Shown: piece after piece, positions 8,984-17,975 of the stretch
How positions within the stretch are numbered: the stretch's first letter is position 1
How the letters are laid out: every line of letters starts with the position of its first letter
Assembly (NCBI RefSeq): GCF_015291645.1
Contig: NZ_CP030055.1
Coordinates: 5,456,001 to 5,520,000, forward strand
Length of the DNA stretch: 64,000 bases
Direction: 5' to 3'
Source: Bradyrhizobium sp. CCBAU 53340
GTDB taxonomy: Bacteria; Pseudomonadota; Alphaproteobacteria; Rhizobiales; Xanthobacteraceae
The notes under the pieces: model-generated
The model's input: only the letters and a program-made list of their open reading frames with translations
What the model was told of the DNA's origin: nothing
The model's database searches: none
Translations under genes and position numbers: made by a program

Positions 8984-10408
8984 TTATATTCCTGGCAGCA
9001 TGAGCTCAGCCCGCAGCCCCCCGATCGGCGCACGGCCGAGCGAGAGGCTGCCGCCATAGAGAGCAGCAAGGTCGGTCACGATCGACAGGCCAAGGCCCGA
9101 ACCCGGCTTGGATTCGTCGAGCCGCTGGCCGCGCCGCGAGACCTGGGCGCGCTCGGCCTCCGAGAGGCCGCGCCCATCATCATCGACGATGAGCCGCAGC
9201 CGGGGGCCTGCCCCCGCCTGGGTCGGCCCCTCCACCAAGACCTCGATGAAGACGCGGGAGGCTGCCCATTTGCAGGCATTGTCGACGAGATTGCCGACCA
9301 TCTCCTCCAGGTCCTGCCGCTCGCCCCGGAATTTCGCCGCAGGATCGGCCTTGGCCTCGACGACGATACCCCGGCCGCGGTGGATCTTCTCCATGGTCCG
9401 CCGCAGCGCTTCGATGGCGGGCGCGACCTCCGTCACGGTGCCGACGATCGAGACCCTGGCTGCGATACGGGCGCGCTCCAGATGATGGGCGAGCTGGTTA
9501 CGCATCACGTCCGCCTGCTCCATCACCTTGGCTGCGAACGGATCGGCCGCGTGCGAGCCGGCCTCGTTGACGATGACCGAGAGCGGCGTCTTGATCGCGT
9601 GCGCGAGATTGCCGACATGGGTGCGGGCGCGCTCGACGATCTCCCTGTTGGCGTCGATCAGCGCGTTGGTCTCGCGCGCCAGCGGCGCGATCTCGACCGG
9701 GAATTCACCCTCGAGCCGTTCGGCCCGCCCGGAGCGGATGTCTGCGATGGATTCCGAGATCCGCTTGAGCGGGGCGAGACCGAAGCGGACCTGAAACACC
9801 GTCGTCAGCAGCAGCACGATGCCGAGCGCCGTGAAGGTACCGCCGAGGTAATAGTCGAAGCTGCGCGTTTCATCGAAAATCTCGGTGTCGTCGCCGGCGA
9901 CGCTGACGAGGTATTTGCCGTCGGCGCCGAGATCGACCGGGCGCTCGACCATGCGCAGGTTCTGGCCCTCCGGCCCGTCGACATAGGCGAGGCGAATGCC
10001 GGCGGCGGTGAGCTCGGTGCCCTGGTCTTCCAGCTTCGGCAGCTTCTTGTCCCAGAGCGAACGCGACGAGCGGACCTCCGGCTTTTCGGTGTCGGTGCGC
10101 GTGATCTGCCAGTACCAGCCGGACAGCGGCAGCTCGAACAAGGGCTCACCGAGCGACTGGAACTGGCGATCCGGCGGCTCGTCGGGGGTGGCGACTTCGG
10201 CGATCAGGGTGCGCAGATAAAGGTTGAGCCGGCGGTCGAAGGCGCGCTCGGTCGCGTTCTTGTAGACCGATGACAGCACCACGCCGGTGATGGCCAGGAT
10301 CACCACGAGCCAGGCGGTCGCCGACAGGAACAGTCGGTTGGCAAGCGAGCTGGCGGGCATCGGAATGATCCCGGGGGCGCGAGGTGGTGGCAAGGCGTCG
10401 GCGGTCAT
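8984..10408 (-). CDS. feuQ: Sensor histidine kinase, FeuQ/PhoQ-like
   Basis: Inner-membrane sensor kinase paired with the response regulator 58 nt upstream. 474 aa: TM1 (residues ~25-48), periplasmic sensor of ~150 residues, TM2 (GGTFTALGIVLLLTTVF), HAMP, then HisKA with phospho-acceptor His ~270 (LAHAIKTPLSV) and HATPase_c (N box NLVDNACKWA, G1 DDDGRGLSE, G2 GSGLGLSIV). The pair resembles rhizobial FeuP/FeuQ (PhoP/PhoQ family), which in Sinorhizobium controls cyclic glucan export and symbiosis; the role here is inferred from overall likeness only. Confidence 0.88.
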   Translation of the reverse strand: MTADALPPPRAPGIIPMPASSLANRLFLSATAWLVVILAITGVVLSSVYKNATERAFDRRLNLYLRTLIAEVATPDEPPDRQFQSLGEPLFELPLSGWYWQITRTDTEKPEVRSSRSLWDKKLPKLEDQGTELTAAGIRLAYVDGPEGQNLRMVERPVDLGADGKYLVSVAGDDTEIFDETRSFDYYLGGTFTALGIVLLLTTVFQVRFGLAPLKRISESIADIRSGRAERLEGEFPVEIAPLARETNALIDANREIVERARTHVGNLAHAIKTPLSVIVNEAGSHAADPFAAKVMEQADVMRNQLAHHLERARIAARVSIVGTVTEVAPAIEALRRTMEKIHRGRGIVVEAKADPAAKFRGERQDLEEMVGNLVDNACKWAASRVFIEVLVEGPTQAGAGPRLRLIVDDDGRGLSEAERAQVSRRGQRLDESKPGSGLGLSIVTDLAALYGGSLSLGRAPIGGLRAELMLPGI

Positions 10409-10466
10409 GTCAGGACCAAGGCCCGTGCCGGGCCGCCCGTCAAGCCAGGATCCTTCGAAAGGCGCC

Positions 10467-11132
10467 TCAAGCCGCCGGTGGGGTCAGGAGATAGCCGAGG
10501 CCACGAACGGTCTGGATGATGTCGACGTCGAGCTTCTTGCGGATGCGGCCGACGAAGACCTCGATCGTGTTGGAGTCGCGGTCAAAGTCCTGGTCGTAGA
10601 GATGCTCGACCAGCTCGGTGCGCGACACGACACGGCCCGAATGGTGCATCAGATAGGCCAGAAGCCGATATTCGTGCGAGGTCATCTTGACGGGGTTGCC
10701 GGAGACGCTGACGCGGCCGGTGCGGGTGTCGAGCGTGACGGGACCACAGCTCAATTCGCTCTGGGCATGGCCGGTCGAGCGGCGCAGCAGCGCGCGGATC
10801 CGCGCCAGCACCTCCTCCAGATGGAACGGCTTTGGCACGTAATCGTCGGCGCCGGCATCGAAACCCTGGACCTTGTCGCTCCAGCGGTCGCGCGCGGTCA
10901 GGATCAGCACCGGCATGGTGCGGCCGTTGCGGCGCCAGGCCTCCAGCACCGAGATGCCGTCCTTCTTCGGCAGGCCGATATCGAGCACCACGGCGTCATA
11001 CGGTTCGTTGTCGCCGAGATAGTGCCCTTCCTCTCCGTCGAAGGCGCGGTCGACGACATAGCCGGCGTCCGTCAGCGCCTTGGTGAGCTGGCGATTGAGA
11101 TCGGGGTCGTCCTCAACAACAAGCAGGCGCAC
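10467..11132 (-). CDS. feuP: OmpR-family response regulator, FeuP-like
   Basis: 221 aa DNA-binding response regulator. Receiver domain (residues 1-115): acidic pocket EDDPD, phospho-acceptor Asp51 in VVLDIGLPKKDG, Thr in ILTARD and Lys in DDYVPKPF. The winged-helix C-terminus includes TSHEYRLLAYLMHHSGRVVS and DSNTIEVFVGRIRKKL. The sequence is close to what I know of FeuP. Transcribed before feuQ as a two-gene operon; the ~220 bp upstream of the ATG at 11132 hold no other gene and must carry the promoter. Confidence 0.88.
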   Translation of the reverse strand: MRLLVVEDDPDLNRQLTKALTDAGYVVDRAFDGEEGHYLGDNEPYDAVVLDIGLPKKDGISVLEAWRRNGRTMPVLILTARDRWSDKVQGFDAGADDYVPKPFHLEEVLARIRALLRRSTGHAQSELSCGPVTLDTRTGRVSVSGNPVKMTSHEYRLLAYLMHHSGRVVSRTELVEHLYDQDFDRDSNTIEVFVGRIRKKLDVDIIQTVRGLGYLLTPPAA

Positions 11133-11350
11133 GCTTCTCTCCAGAAATAGGCCGCATGAACACCGCCACAGATGAGCAATTCCGGCGTGAACTGAATATG
11201 AACGCCGGGAACCGGCCGCGTTACTTTTTGGTCATATACGATGTCTCGCGCGCCGGATACGACGGCGCCCGCCAGACCACCGGCCGGGCCGGGGTATGGC
11301 GGGCGCAATGTGCCGCGTGACGCTGTCCGCCCTTCCCGTCGATTCGGCCG

Positions 11351-11506
11351 TCAGGTCCGGAAGAACACGAACCAGATGACGGCAAGGATCAGGATCGCAA
11401 GGCCGGTCGAGATGGCGAGCAGAGCTGCCACCGACGGCCCCGGTTCGCCCTGGCGCGCCTCGGTCGCGGTTTCGACGATCTGATGGTCCTCGCGCGTGGT
11501 TGCCAT
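11351..11506 (-). CDS. Small single-span membrane protein, 51 aa
   Basis: Starts at the ATG at 11506 after GAGGT. A polar, acidic N-terminus (MATTREDHQIVETATEARQ) is followed by one transmembrane helix (SVAALLAISTGLAILILAVI) ending WFVFFRT, so it is a tail-anchored or N-in small protein. Function unknown. Divergent from ku across 235 bp. Confidence 0.65.
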   Translation of the reverse strand: MATTREDHQIVETATEARQGEPGPSVAALLAISTGLAILILAVIWFVFFRT

Positions 11507-11741
11507 GGTGACCTCAATCTCTGGACGTCGCCTCCCAAGGCCGCGACTCCTCGCGGCCTCGTGTCCTGGGCCAACGCTCGATCCGATTTGATGTTCCGGT
11601 TTTCGACCCACCGGATCGGGCCGCCCCGCACAGTCAGCGACTGGTTAACGCAGTTGCAAGATTCCGACCCAACCCGTGTATGATTCGGTGTTCCCCGATG
11701 GTATCCTCATAGGTCTGTCCCTGTTGCGTTTGGAGTAGCCC

Positions 11742-12728
11742 ATGGCCCCCCGCGCCAATTGGAAGGGTTTTCTGCGTCTGTCGCTCGTGACCTGCCCGGT
11801 CGCGCTGTATCCGGCCACTTCGGATACCGAGAAGGTCTCGTTCAACCAGATCAACCGCAAGACCGGCCACCGGATCAAGTATCTGAAGGTCGACGCCGAG
11901 ACCGGTGACGAGGTGACCTCCGAGGACATCGTCAAGGGCTACAAGGTCGACACCGACACCTACATCGAGGTCACCAAGGACGAGCTCGACGACATCGCGC
12001 TCGACTCCACGCACACGATCGAGATCGACGAGTTCGTGCCGAAGGCCGACATCGACATCCGCTACCTGATCCGCCCCTATTATCTCGTGCCCGACGGCAA
12101 GGTCGGCCACGACGCCTATGCGGTGATCCGCGAGACCATCCGCAGCATGGACAAGGTCGCGATCGGCCGCGTGGTGCTGACCAACCGCGAGCACATCATC
12201 GCGCTCGAGCCGCTCGAGAGCGGACTGATGGGCACGCTGCTGCGCTACCCTTACGAGGTCCGCAGCGAAAAGGAATATTTCGACGACATCCAGGACGTGA
12301 AGCTGACGAAGGATATGCTCGACCTCGCCAAGCACATCGTCGAGAAGAAGTCCGGCGCCTTCGAGCCCGAGCTGTTCGAGGATCATTACGAGACCGCGCT
12401 GATCGATCTCATCAACAAGAAGCGTTCGGGCGCGCCGATCGCCGCCAAGGCCGCACCAAAGAGCGGCGGCAACGTCATCAATCTGATGGACGCGCTGAAG
12501 AAGAGCCTCGCCAGTGAAAAGGACATGGCGCCCGCTGCGAAGGTCGCCAAGGACACGGCCAAGGAAACTGCAAAGGCCAAGAAGCCGAAGAAGCGCGTCG
12601 AAGGCCAGCGCGAGATGCTGCTGCCGATCGCCGGCAAGGGCGGCAAGGACGCAGCAGGCAAGCAGGCGGCCCCCAAGAAGGCCGACAAGCCGGTGCGTGC
12701 GACGACGCGCGCGAAGAAGGCCGGCTGA
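11742..12728 (+). CDS. ku: Non-homologous end joining protein Ku
   Basis: Bacterial Ku, the homodimeric ring that binds DNA double-strand ends and recruits LigD. 328 aa: the core Ku domain occupies residues ~1-235 (opening APRANWKGFLRLSLVTCPVA, then RKTGHRIKYLKVD and PLESGLMGTLLRYPYEVR), with the usual C-terminal AYEDAL-region equivalent replaced by HYETALIDLINKK. The last ~90 residues are a Lys/Ala-rich tail (AKETAKAKKPKKRVEG, APKKADKPVRATTRAKKAG), longer than the minimal 260-270 aa Ku; such tails add non-specific DNA binding in other Ku proteins. No ligD lies within view. Confidence 0.95.
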   Translation: MAPRANWKGFLRLSLVTCPVALYPATSDTEKVSFNQINRKTGHRIKYLKVDAETGDEVTSEDIVKGYKVDTDTYIEVTKDELDDIALDSTHTIEIDEFVPKADIDIRYLIRPYYLVPDGKVGHDAYAVIRETIRSMDKVAIGRVVLTNREHIIALEPLESGLMGTLLRYPYEVRSEKEYFDDIQDVKLTKDMLDLAKHIVEKKSGAFEPELFEDHYETALIDLINKKRSGAPIAAKAAPKSGGNVINLMDALKKSLASEKDMAPAAKVAKDTAKETAKAKKPKKRVEGQREMLLPIAGKGGKDAAGKQAAPKKADKPVRATTRAKKAG

Positions 12729-12786
12729 CGGCATCGCATCGCCGATCGCGCCGTGACGCCTCCCCTCACCGATCGGGCGGACTGAC

Positions 12787-13023
12787 ATGCCCTGGTCGAC
12801 GCCGTTCGACGACCCGATCGGCTTGCGCGGCGGCGCCAAGCTGCGCACGCTGCAAGAGGCCGCCGACTTCATCATGCAGCTGCCCGAGGCCGAGCAGCAG
12901 GAGCCGCGCTGGCAGACCGCGATCGAGATGCTGATCAATGCGGCAGAGGGCGGCGGCGGCTGGTTGATGTTCGCCCGCATCGGCATGCTGCGCGCGTTGA
13001 GCACGGATGCCCGACGTCGATGA
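12787..13023 (+). CDS. Small hypothetical protein, 78 aa
   Basis: Opens MPWSTPFDDPIGLRGGAKL, followed by helices rich in Glu/Gln (TLQEAADFIMQLPEAEQQ) and WQTAIEMLINAAEGG. No signal peptide or membrane segment. It resembles small alpha-helical proteins seen often in Bradyrhizobium genomes; function unknown. 58 nt after ku on the same strand, so possibly co-transcribed. Confidence 0.65.
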   Translation: MPWSTPFDDPIGLRGGAKLRTLQEAADFIMQLPEAEQQEPRWQTAIEMLINAAEGGGGWLMFARIGMLRALSTDARRR

Positions 13024-13211
13024 GGCACCGATCTGCATGCTTGCCGGCCGGTTGACGAACAGCCTCAACAATCCGTTAAGCGGCCCGGTCACTATCGATG
13101 CCGCGATGCCATTTTGCCGCACCGGGTATTCCTACGGGACGGCAAATTAACCGTTGATTCCCGTTGCGCGCACCATGGTCCGTCGACCGGAGAACCAGGG
13201 GTCGCACGACC

Positions 13212-13394
13212 GTGCCACAGCAGAACGCCAGAAAGAATTACATCGGTATCGTGAGCGACACGACCGAGGAGCAGCGCATCGCCGACACGGGAATGCAGGC
13301 GCAGCCGCACGTCGTGAGCTATCTGGTCGGATGCCTCGCGGCCGCGCTGGGACGCCCCCGCAAGGGCACGCCGGGCCCCACCACCACGAGTTGA
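13212..13394 (+). CDS. Small hypothetical protein, 60 aa
   Basis: GTG start at 13212 with AGGGG ~12 nt upstream. The product (VPQQNARKNYIGIVSDTTEE at the N-terminus, then a hydrophobic stretch HVVSYLVGCLAAALG and a Pro/Gly/Thr tail) is not recognised. The reading frame has normal high-GC codon use. An upstream in-frame start at 13164 is possible but gives an Arg-rich extension unlike the rest. Confidence 0.45.
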   Translation: MPQQNARKNYIGIVSDTTEEQRIADTGMQAQPHVVSYLVGCLAAALGRPRKGTPGPTTTS

Positions 13395-13439
13395 GCGCCG
13401 CCGGTTTCCGTCCATTTGAATTGGATAATGAAACCTTCG

Positions 13440-13460
13440 CTTAAGGGCTGTTACCTTAAG
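13440..13460. promoter_or_regulatory. CTTAAGG-N7-CCTTAAG inverted repeat
   Basis: Perfect 7-bp inverted repeat with a 7-nt spacer, 122 nt upstream of the Flp pilin ATG. Contains two TTAA tetramers but at 11-nt spacing, so it is not a canonical CtrA box. Possible operator. Confidence 0.35.
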
Positions 13461-13581
13461 ACACATCAAGCTGGCTCGGCCGCACCCGACTTTTATTGAT
13501 GCGCGCAAGCGCCTCGTCGATCACTTTACGACTTTGATAACGCCGCGCGCCTACATTGGACCGGATGAAGAGGAGTTGGCG

Positions 13582-13746
13582 ATGATTTTGCTCAGGTCTT
13601 TTCTTGCCGATGAGAATGCCGCCACCGCGATCGAGTACGGCCTCATCGCCGCTGGCATCGCACTCGCCATCGTCACCGTCGTGACCAACACAGGCAGCGT
13701 CCTGCTCAGCAACAAGTTCAACTCGATCAGCGCGGCAGCGAAGTAA
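13582..13746 (+). CDS. flp: Flp/Fap-type pilin subunit
   Basis: 54 aa. The ATG at 13582 follows GAGGAG. Short N-terminus MILLRSFLADENAATAIEYG: this is the Flp prepilin pattern (processing near Gly/Ala before a conserved Glu-Tyr), followed by the hydrophobic helix LIAAGIALAIVTVV and a polar end. Substrate of a TadV-like peptidase and the Tad export machine in the family. No tad/cpa genes are nearby, so it is an orphan pilin; the assembly genes must be elsewhere if it is used. Confidence 0.85.
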   Translation: MILLRSFLADENAATAIEYGLIAAGIALAIVTVVTNTGSVLLSNKFNSISAAAK

Positions 13747-13757
13747 CGCCATCTCGT

Positions 13758-13805
13758 CATTGCGAGCCGGGGTCGCGGAAGGCGCCGCCCGGCGAGCCCG
13801 CAATG
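13758..13805. repeat. Degenerate palindromic intergenic repeat
   Basis: CATTGCG (13758-13764) and CGCAATG (13799-13805) are the outer arms, with GC-rich imperfect inner arms. CGTCATTGCGAGC here is the same arm sequence found in the intact palindromic elements at 54028 and 63457, so this is probably a decayed member of that family. Confidence 0.5.
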
Positions 13806-13825
13806 GGTCGCCGATCTCGCGGGCC

Positions 13826-13839
13826 ATGATCTGAGTCAA
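13826..13839. promoter_or_regulatory. FixK/FNR-like box upstream of the phosphorylase operon
   Basis: ATGATCTGAGTCAA matches the TTGAY-N4-RTCAA dyad at all positions but the first. Its centre is 63 nt upstream of the ATG at 13896, so a start site 41 nt downstream of the centre would leave a ~22-nt leader. Confidence 0.5.
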
Positions 13840-13895
13840 GCGCGCCGGAACGGCGGCCGCTAAGCATAGCAGACCCAGCTTCCTGCGGTCCGCTC

Positions 13896-15437
13896 ATGCA
13901 TCCAGATCTCTCACGCTCCCAGCTCAAAATACGCCGTGTCCATCTCGATACGGGCCGCGAGAACGTCGTCGTCGTGTCGAGGCGCTCGAAGGCGCTGCGG
14001 GCGGACATCTTTCGGGGCTTCAGCCGCGTCGAGCTCAGTCTCGACGACAAGACGCTGCTGGCGACGCTCCTGATCACCGATGACGACGCGTTGGCGGCCC
14101 CGGACGAGATCGGCCTCTCCGAGCCTGCCTTCCGCCGCTTCGCCAAGCCGGTCGGCACCCTGGTCACGGTCGCACCGGCCGCGCCTCCGGAAAGCCTCGA
14201 AGCGGTACGCGCCAAGATTCGCGGCCAAACGCTCGACAAGGCGGAGATCGGCGCGATCATCAACGACCTCGCGCATTTTCGCTATTCCGACATGGAGATC
14301 GCCGCCTTCCTGATCGGCTCGGCGAGCTTCATCACCAGTGATGAGCTCCTCGCGCTCACCGGCGCCATGGCCCAGGTCGGCACCCAGCTGGTGTGGCCGG
14401 ACCCGATCGTGGTCGACAAGCACTGCATCGGCGGCATTCCAGGCAACCGCACCTCGATGGTGGTGGTACCGATCGTAGCCGCTCACGGCCTGCCGATCCC
14501 GAAGACCTCCTCGCGCGCCATTACCTCGCCGGCCGGAACAGCCGACACGATGGAGGTGCTGGCCCGGGTCAATGTCGGCGTGGAGGAGATGAAGTCGATC
14601 GTCTCATCCTGCAACGGATGCCTGATCTGGGGCGGGCATGTGAACCTGTCGCCCGCCGACGACGTCCTGATCTCGGTCGAGCGCCCGCTCAGCCTGGACA
14701 CCCGCGAGCAGATGGTCGCCTCCATCATGTCGAAGAAGATCGCCGCGGGATCGACGCATCTGTTGATCGACATCCCGGTCGGGCCGACCGCGAAAGTGAC
14801 CACGGCCATCGACGCGATGCGGCTGCGAAAGCTGTTCGAATTCGTCGGCGACCGGTTCGGCCGCTCGGTCGAGGTGATCACGACCGACGGCCGCCAGCCG
14901 ATCGGCAACGGCATCGGCCCCGTGCTCGAGGCCAACGACGTGATGGCGGTGCTCGGCAACGAAGCCGATGCGCCGCGTGATCTGCGCGAGAAGTCGCTGC
15001 GGCTCGCCGCCCATCTGCTCGAATACGACCCGAAGCTCCGCGGTGGCGCCGGCTATGCACGCGCGCGCGAGCTGCTCGAGAGCGGCGCGGCCCTGAAACA
15101 GATGCAGAAGATCATCGACGCTCAGGGGCCGTCGAAATGCAGCACCGAGCTCGGCCCCGGCAGTTTCGACATCAAGGCGGCACATGACGGCGTGGTATCG
15201 GCAATCGACTGCCTGCGATTGAACCGCCTCGCCCGCACCGCCGGTGCACCGCTCGACAAGGGCGCCGGCATCCGCCTTTTCAAGAAGATCGGTGACCGCG
15301 TCGAGCAAGGCGAGCCGCTCTATCGCGTCTACACGTTCGACGGGCCCGAGCATGACCTTGCCGTATCCGCCGCCCAGCAGGAGACCGGTTACGTCCTCAA
15401 CGGTCATGAGGCGCTTCAGGGCAGGACGCAGTCGTGA
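13896..15437 (+). CDS. Thymidine/AMP phosphorylase family protein
   Basis: Nucleoside or nucleotide phosphorylase of the DeoA/pyrimidine phosphorylase superfamily, 513 aa, longer than DeoA (~440) because of an extra N-terminal domain of ~85 residues as in archaeal AMP phosphorylase. Visible motifs: the alpha domain ([18 protein letters not shown]), the phosphate/substrate site [36 protein letters not shown], and the C-terminal barrel-sandwich-like part ([19 protein letters not shown]). It would split a (deoxy)nucleoside or NMP to base and pentose phosphate. Its stop overlaps the GTG of the PRPP-synthetase homologue, so the two products are likely used together. Which nucleotide it prefers cannot be told from sequence. 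Confidence 0.9.
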   Translation: MHPDLSRSQLKIRRVHLDTGRENVVVVSRRSKALRADIFRGFSRVELSLDDKTLLATLLITDDDALAAPDEIGLSEPAFRRFAKPVGTLVTVAPAAPPESLEAVRAKIRGQTLDKAEIGAIINDLAHFRYSDMEIAAFLIGSASFITSDELLALTGAMAQVGTQLVWPDPIVVDKHCIGGIPGNRTSMVVVPIVAAHGLPIPKTSSRAITSPAGTADTMEVLARVNVGVEEMKSIVSSCNGCLIWGGHVNLSPADDVLISVERPLSLDTREQMVASIMSKKIAAGSTHLLIDIPVGPTAKVTTAIDAMRLRKLFEFVGDRFGRSVEVITTDGRQPIGNGIGPVLEANDVMAVLGNEADAPRDLREKSLRLAAHLLEYDPKLRGGAGYARARELLESGAALKQMQKIIDAQGPSKCSTELGPGSFDIKAAHDGVVSAIDCLRLNRLARTAGAPLDKGAGIRLFKKIGDRVEQGEPLYRVYTFDGPEHDLAVSAAQQETGYVLNGHEALQGRTQS

Positions 15438-16354
15438 AAACGATCGCGCTTCAAACCCTACCTTCGGCGACCGGCGCAGCGAAGCGGCTCGCGGCGCGGC
15501 TCGAACTCGCCTGCGACGAGATCGCCCTGCATCGCTTTCCGGACGGCGAGCTGCGCATCACCGTCGCGCCCGCGGCGGACACCACCATCCTCTATGCGCC
15601 GCTCGATCACCCCAATGACAAGCTGATCGCCCTGCTGCTTGCCGCGGAGGCGCTGCGGCGCGGCGGCGCCCGGCGGCTGGTGCTGGTCGCCCCCTATCTC
15701 TGCTACATGCGACAGGATATCGCGTTTCATCCAGGCGAAGCTATCAGCCAGCGCGCCACGGGGCGTCTGCTCGCGACGCTCGTGGACCGCGTCGTCACGG
15801 TGGACGCTCATTTGCACCGCACCTCCGACATCAGGTCCGTATTTCCCGATATCGAGGCGGAGAACCTGTCCGCGATGCCGGCGATCGCAGATGCACTTGC
15901 CGCTGGTGGCATCGATCCCGCCACCGTCGTGATCGGTCCCGACGCAGAGTCCGAGCCCTGGGTCGAGGATCTCGCGGCGCGACTGGGCCTGCAGCACACC
16001 GTCGCGCGCAAGACGCGGCATGGCGATCGCTCCGTGGACATCGATTTTGCCGATCCCATCCGGCTGCCGGGCCGGCCGGCGCTGATGGTCGACGACATCG
16101 TGTCGTCGGGGACGACGCTGATTGTCGCAGCAAGGGCGCTGCGGGCGATCGGCGCAACGGCTGTCGATGCCGTCGTGACGCATGCACTGTTTCCTGCCGC
16201 GATGATTGCCGCATTCACCGAGGCCGGGATCCGCTCGATCCGTTCGACCGACAGCGTGCCGCATCCGACCAACGCGATCACGCTCGAAGAGACGCTCGCG
16301 GCCGCCTTGTGGTCCGAACTCAGCACGACACATTCGCTGGAGACGACGAGATGA
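15434..16354 (+). CDS. prs: Ribose-phosphate pyrophosphokinase homologue
   Basis: 306 aa PRPP-synthetase family protein made of two type I phosphoribosyltransferase folds. RFPDGE (residues 34-39) is the conserved N-terminal motif; PYLCYMRQD (87-95) corresponds to the ATP-binding flexible-loop region (PYxRQD), and [12 protein letters not shown] (218-229) is the ribose-5-phosphate/PRPP loop. It is nearer the archaeal class III type than housekeeping PrsA in length and motif detail. GTG start at 15434 overlapping the preceding stop by 4 nt; its own stop overlaps the next ATG. The setting suggests recycling of pentose phosphate from the phosphorylase, not bulk PRPP supply. It is probably a second paralogue, which cannot be shown here. 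Confidence 0.88.
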   Translation: MKTIALQTLPSATGAAKRLAARLELACDEIALHRFPDGELRITVAPAADTTILYAPLDHPNDKLIALLLAAEALRRGGARRLVLVAPYLCYMRQDIAFHPGEAISQRATGRLLATLVDRVVTVDAHLHRTSDIRSVFPDIEAENLSAMPAIADALAAGGIDPATVVIGPDAESEPWVEDLAARLGLQHTVARKTRHGDRSVDIDFADPIRLPGRPALMVDDIVSSGTTLIVAARALRAIGATAVDAVVTHALFPAAMIAAFTEAGIRSIRSTDSVPHPTNAITLEETLAAALWSELSTTHSLETTR

Positions 16355-17946
16355 GTATCACCGTTCGCTTCTGCGGGGCTGCCCACACCGTGACCGGCTC
16401 CAGCTATCTGTTCCAGACTGCCGCAGGTGCCTTCCTGGTCGATTGCGGCCTGTTCCAGGGACCCAAGACCCTCAAGGAGCTCAACTACGGCGCCTTTCCT
16501 TTCCGCCCCGCCAATGTCCGGGCAGTGCTGCTCACGCATGCACATATCGATCACAGCGGATTGCTGCCAAAGCTCGTGCGCGAGGGATTTGCGGGGCCGA
16601 TCCTGGCGACGCGGGGCACGATCGACCTCTGCTCCTACATGCTGCCGGACGCGGGCAGCATCCAGGAGTCCGAAGTCACGCAGCTCAACCGGCGCAACAA
16701 GGCCCGCGGCCGCAAGGAAGTGCAGCCGATCTACACGCAGGCGGATGCAGTGGCGTCGCTGCAATCATTTCGCGCGGTCGATTATGAACATTGGACCGAC
16801 GTGATCCCGGGCGTCCGGGCGCGCTACTGGAACGCCGGCCATCTGCTCGGCTCCGCCTCGATCGAGCTCGAGATCGCCGAGCAAGGCTCGCCGCGTCCGC
16901 TTCGCGTGCTGCTTTCCGGCGACGTCGGCCCGGAAGCAAAGCTGCTGCAGCCCGATCCCGAAGCGCCGATAGACCTCGACTATGTGATCGCCGAATCCAC
17001 CTATGGCGACCGCTTGCGAGCCGCTACGACCCCTACACTCCGCCGCCAGCATCTCGCTGCGGAGGTACGCGATGCGGCGGCAGCCGGAGGCGCGCTGCTG
17101 ATCCCGGCCTTCGCGGTCGAGCGCACCCAGGAGTTGATCGTCGATCTCGTCGACCTGATGGAGCACGGCGAGATCCCGACCGCGCCGATCTTCCTCGATT
17201 CCCCGCTGGCGATCCGCGCGACCGAAGTGTTCCGCCGGCACGCAGCGAGCCTCGACCCGAGCGTCGACGCCGAACGCCTGCTCAACTCGCCGCATCTCAA
17301 ATTCACCGAGACCGCCGACGAGAGCAAGGCGATCATGCGTCTCAGCGGATTTCACATCATCATCGCGGCCAGCGGCATGTGCGATGCCGGCCGCATCCGA
17401 CATCACCTGAAACGCTGGCTCTGGAACGAGCGCGCGACCGTCCTGCTCGCCGGCTTCCAGGCCAACGGCACGCTCGGCCGCTTCCTGCAGGACGGCGCGA
17501 AGGCCGTGCGGATCCAGGGCGAGGAAATCCGGGTCGCAGCGCGGATCCGCATGATCGACGAATATTCCGGTCACGCCGATGGTGCCGGCATGGCCGGCTG
17601 GATCGCGGCGCGCCGCCCCATCGCCCGCGGGTTGTTCTTGGTCCACGGCGAGGAAAGCGCCATCGCGGGCCTGGCCGAACGCGTTGCCGAACGCATCATT
17701 CCGGCCGCCAAGGTCTACCAGCCGATCCTGGACGACATCTATGAGCTCACGGCTGCCGAACCGCGCATGATCGACGTCGATCATCGTCGGCGCCTCGCGC
17801 CGGAGGCCGTGACGCACCTCGACTGGCACAACGAGATGTCGGAGCTGACGCTCGACATCAACGACAGGCTTGCAGCGGCCGCCGACGACCGCGCCCGCGG
17901 CGTCATCATCCGACGCCTCCGCCGCGCCCTGAACGAGAAGGCATAA
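16351..17946 (+). CDS. MBL-fold/beta-CASP RNase-like protein
   Basis: 531 aa metallo-beta-lactamase protein with beta-CASP and RMMBL domains (YsnF/CPSF-73-like). Metal motif LTHAHIDHSG (His63, His65, Asp67, His68), further ligands in NAGHLLGSAS and LSGDVGP, beta-CASP block (PAFAVERTQELIVDL, IIIAASGMCDAGRIRHHLKRW) and the C-terminal DEYSGHADGAGMAGWI and LFLVHGEESA. Such proteins act as RNA endo/exonucleases. ATG at 16351 overlaps the previous stop (ATGA), making a tight three-gene operon. An exonuclease plus a nucleotide phosphorylase plus a PRPP enzyme fits RNA-to-pentose salvage. Confidence 0.92.
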   Translation: MSITVRFCGAAHTVTGSSYLFQTAAGAFLVDCGLFQGPKTLKELNYGAFPFRPANVRAVLLTHAHIDHSGLLPKLVREGFAGPILATRGTIDLCSYMLPDAGSIQESEVTQLNRRNKARGRKEVQPIYTQADAVASLQSFRAVDYEHWTDVIPGVRARYWNAGHLLGSASIELEIAEQGSPRPLRVLLSGDVGPEAKLLQPDPEAPIDLDYVIAESTYGDRLRAATTPTLRRQHLAAEVRDAAAAGGALLIPAFAVERTQELIVDLVDLMEHGEIPTAPIFLDSPLAIRATEVFRRHAASLDPSVDAERLLNSPHLKFTETADESKAIMRLSGFHIIIAASGMCDAGRIRHHLKRWLWNERATVLLAGFQANGTLGRFLQDGAKAVRIQGEEIRVAARIRMIDEYSGHADGAGMAGWIAARRPIARGLFLVHGEESAIAGLAERVAERIIPAAKVYQPILDDIYELTAAEPRMIDVDHRRRLAPEAVTHLDWHNEMSELTLDINDRLAAAADDRARGVIIRRLRRALNEKA

Positions 17947-17975
17947 GGGTGCCCTACGCATCCGCGCCACGCGGC

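Noticed and set aside
11634..13028. 464-aa minus-strand frame opposite ku
   Set aside because: Val/Asp/Leu-rich shadow composition; Ku on the plus strand has full family motifs.
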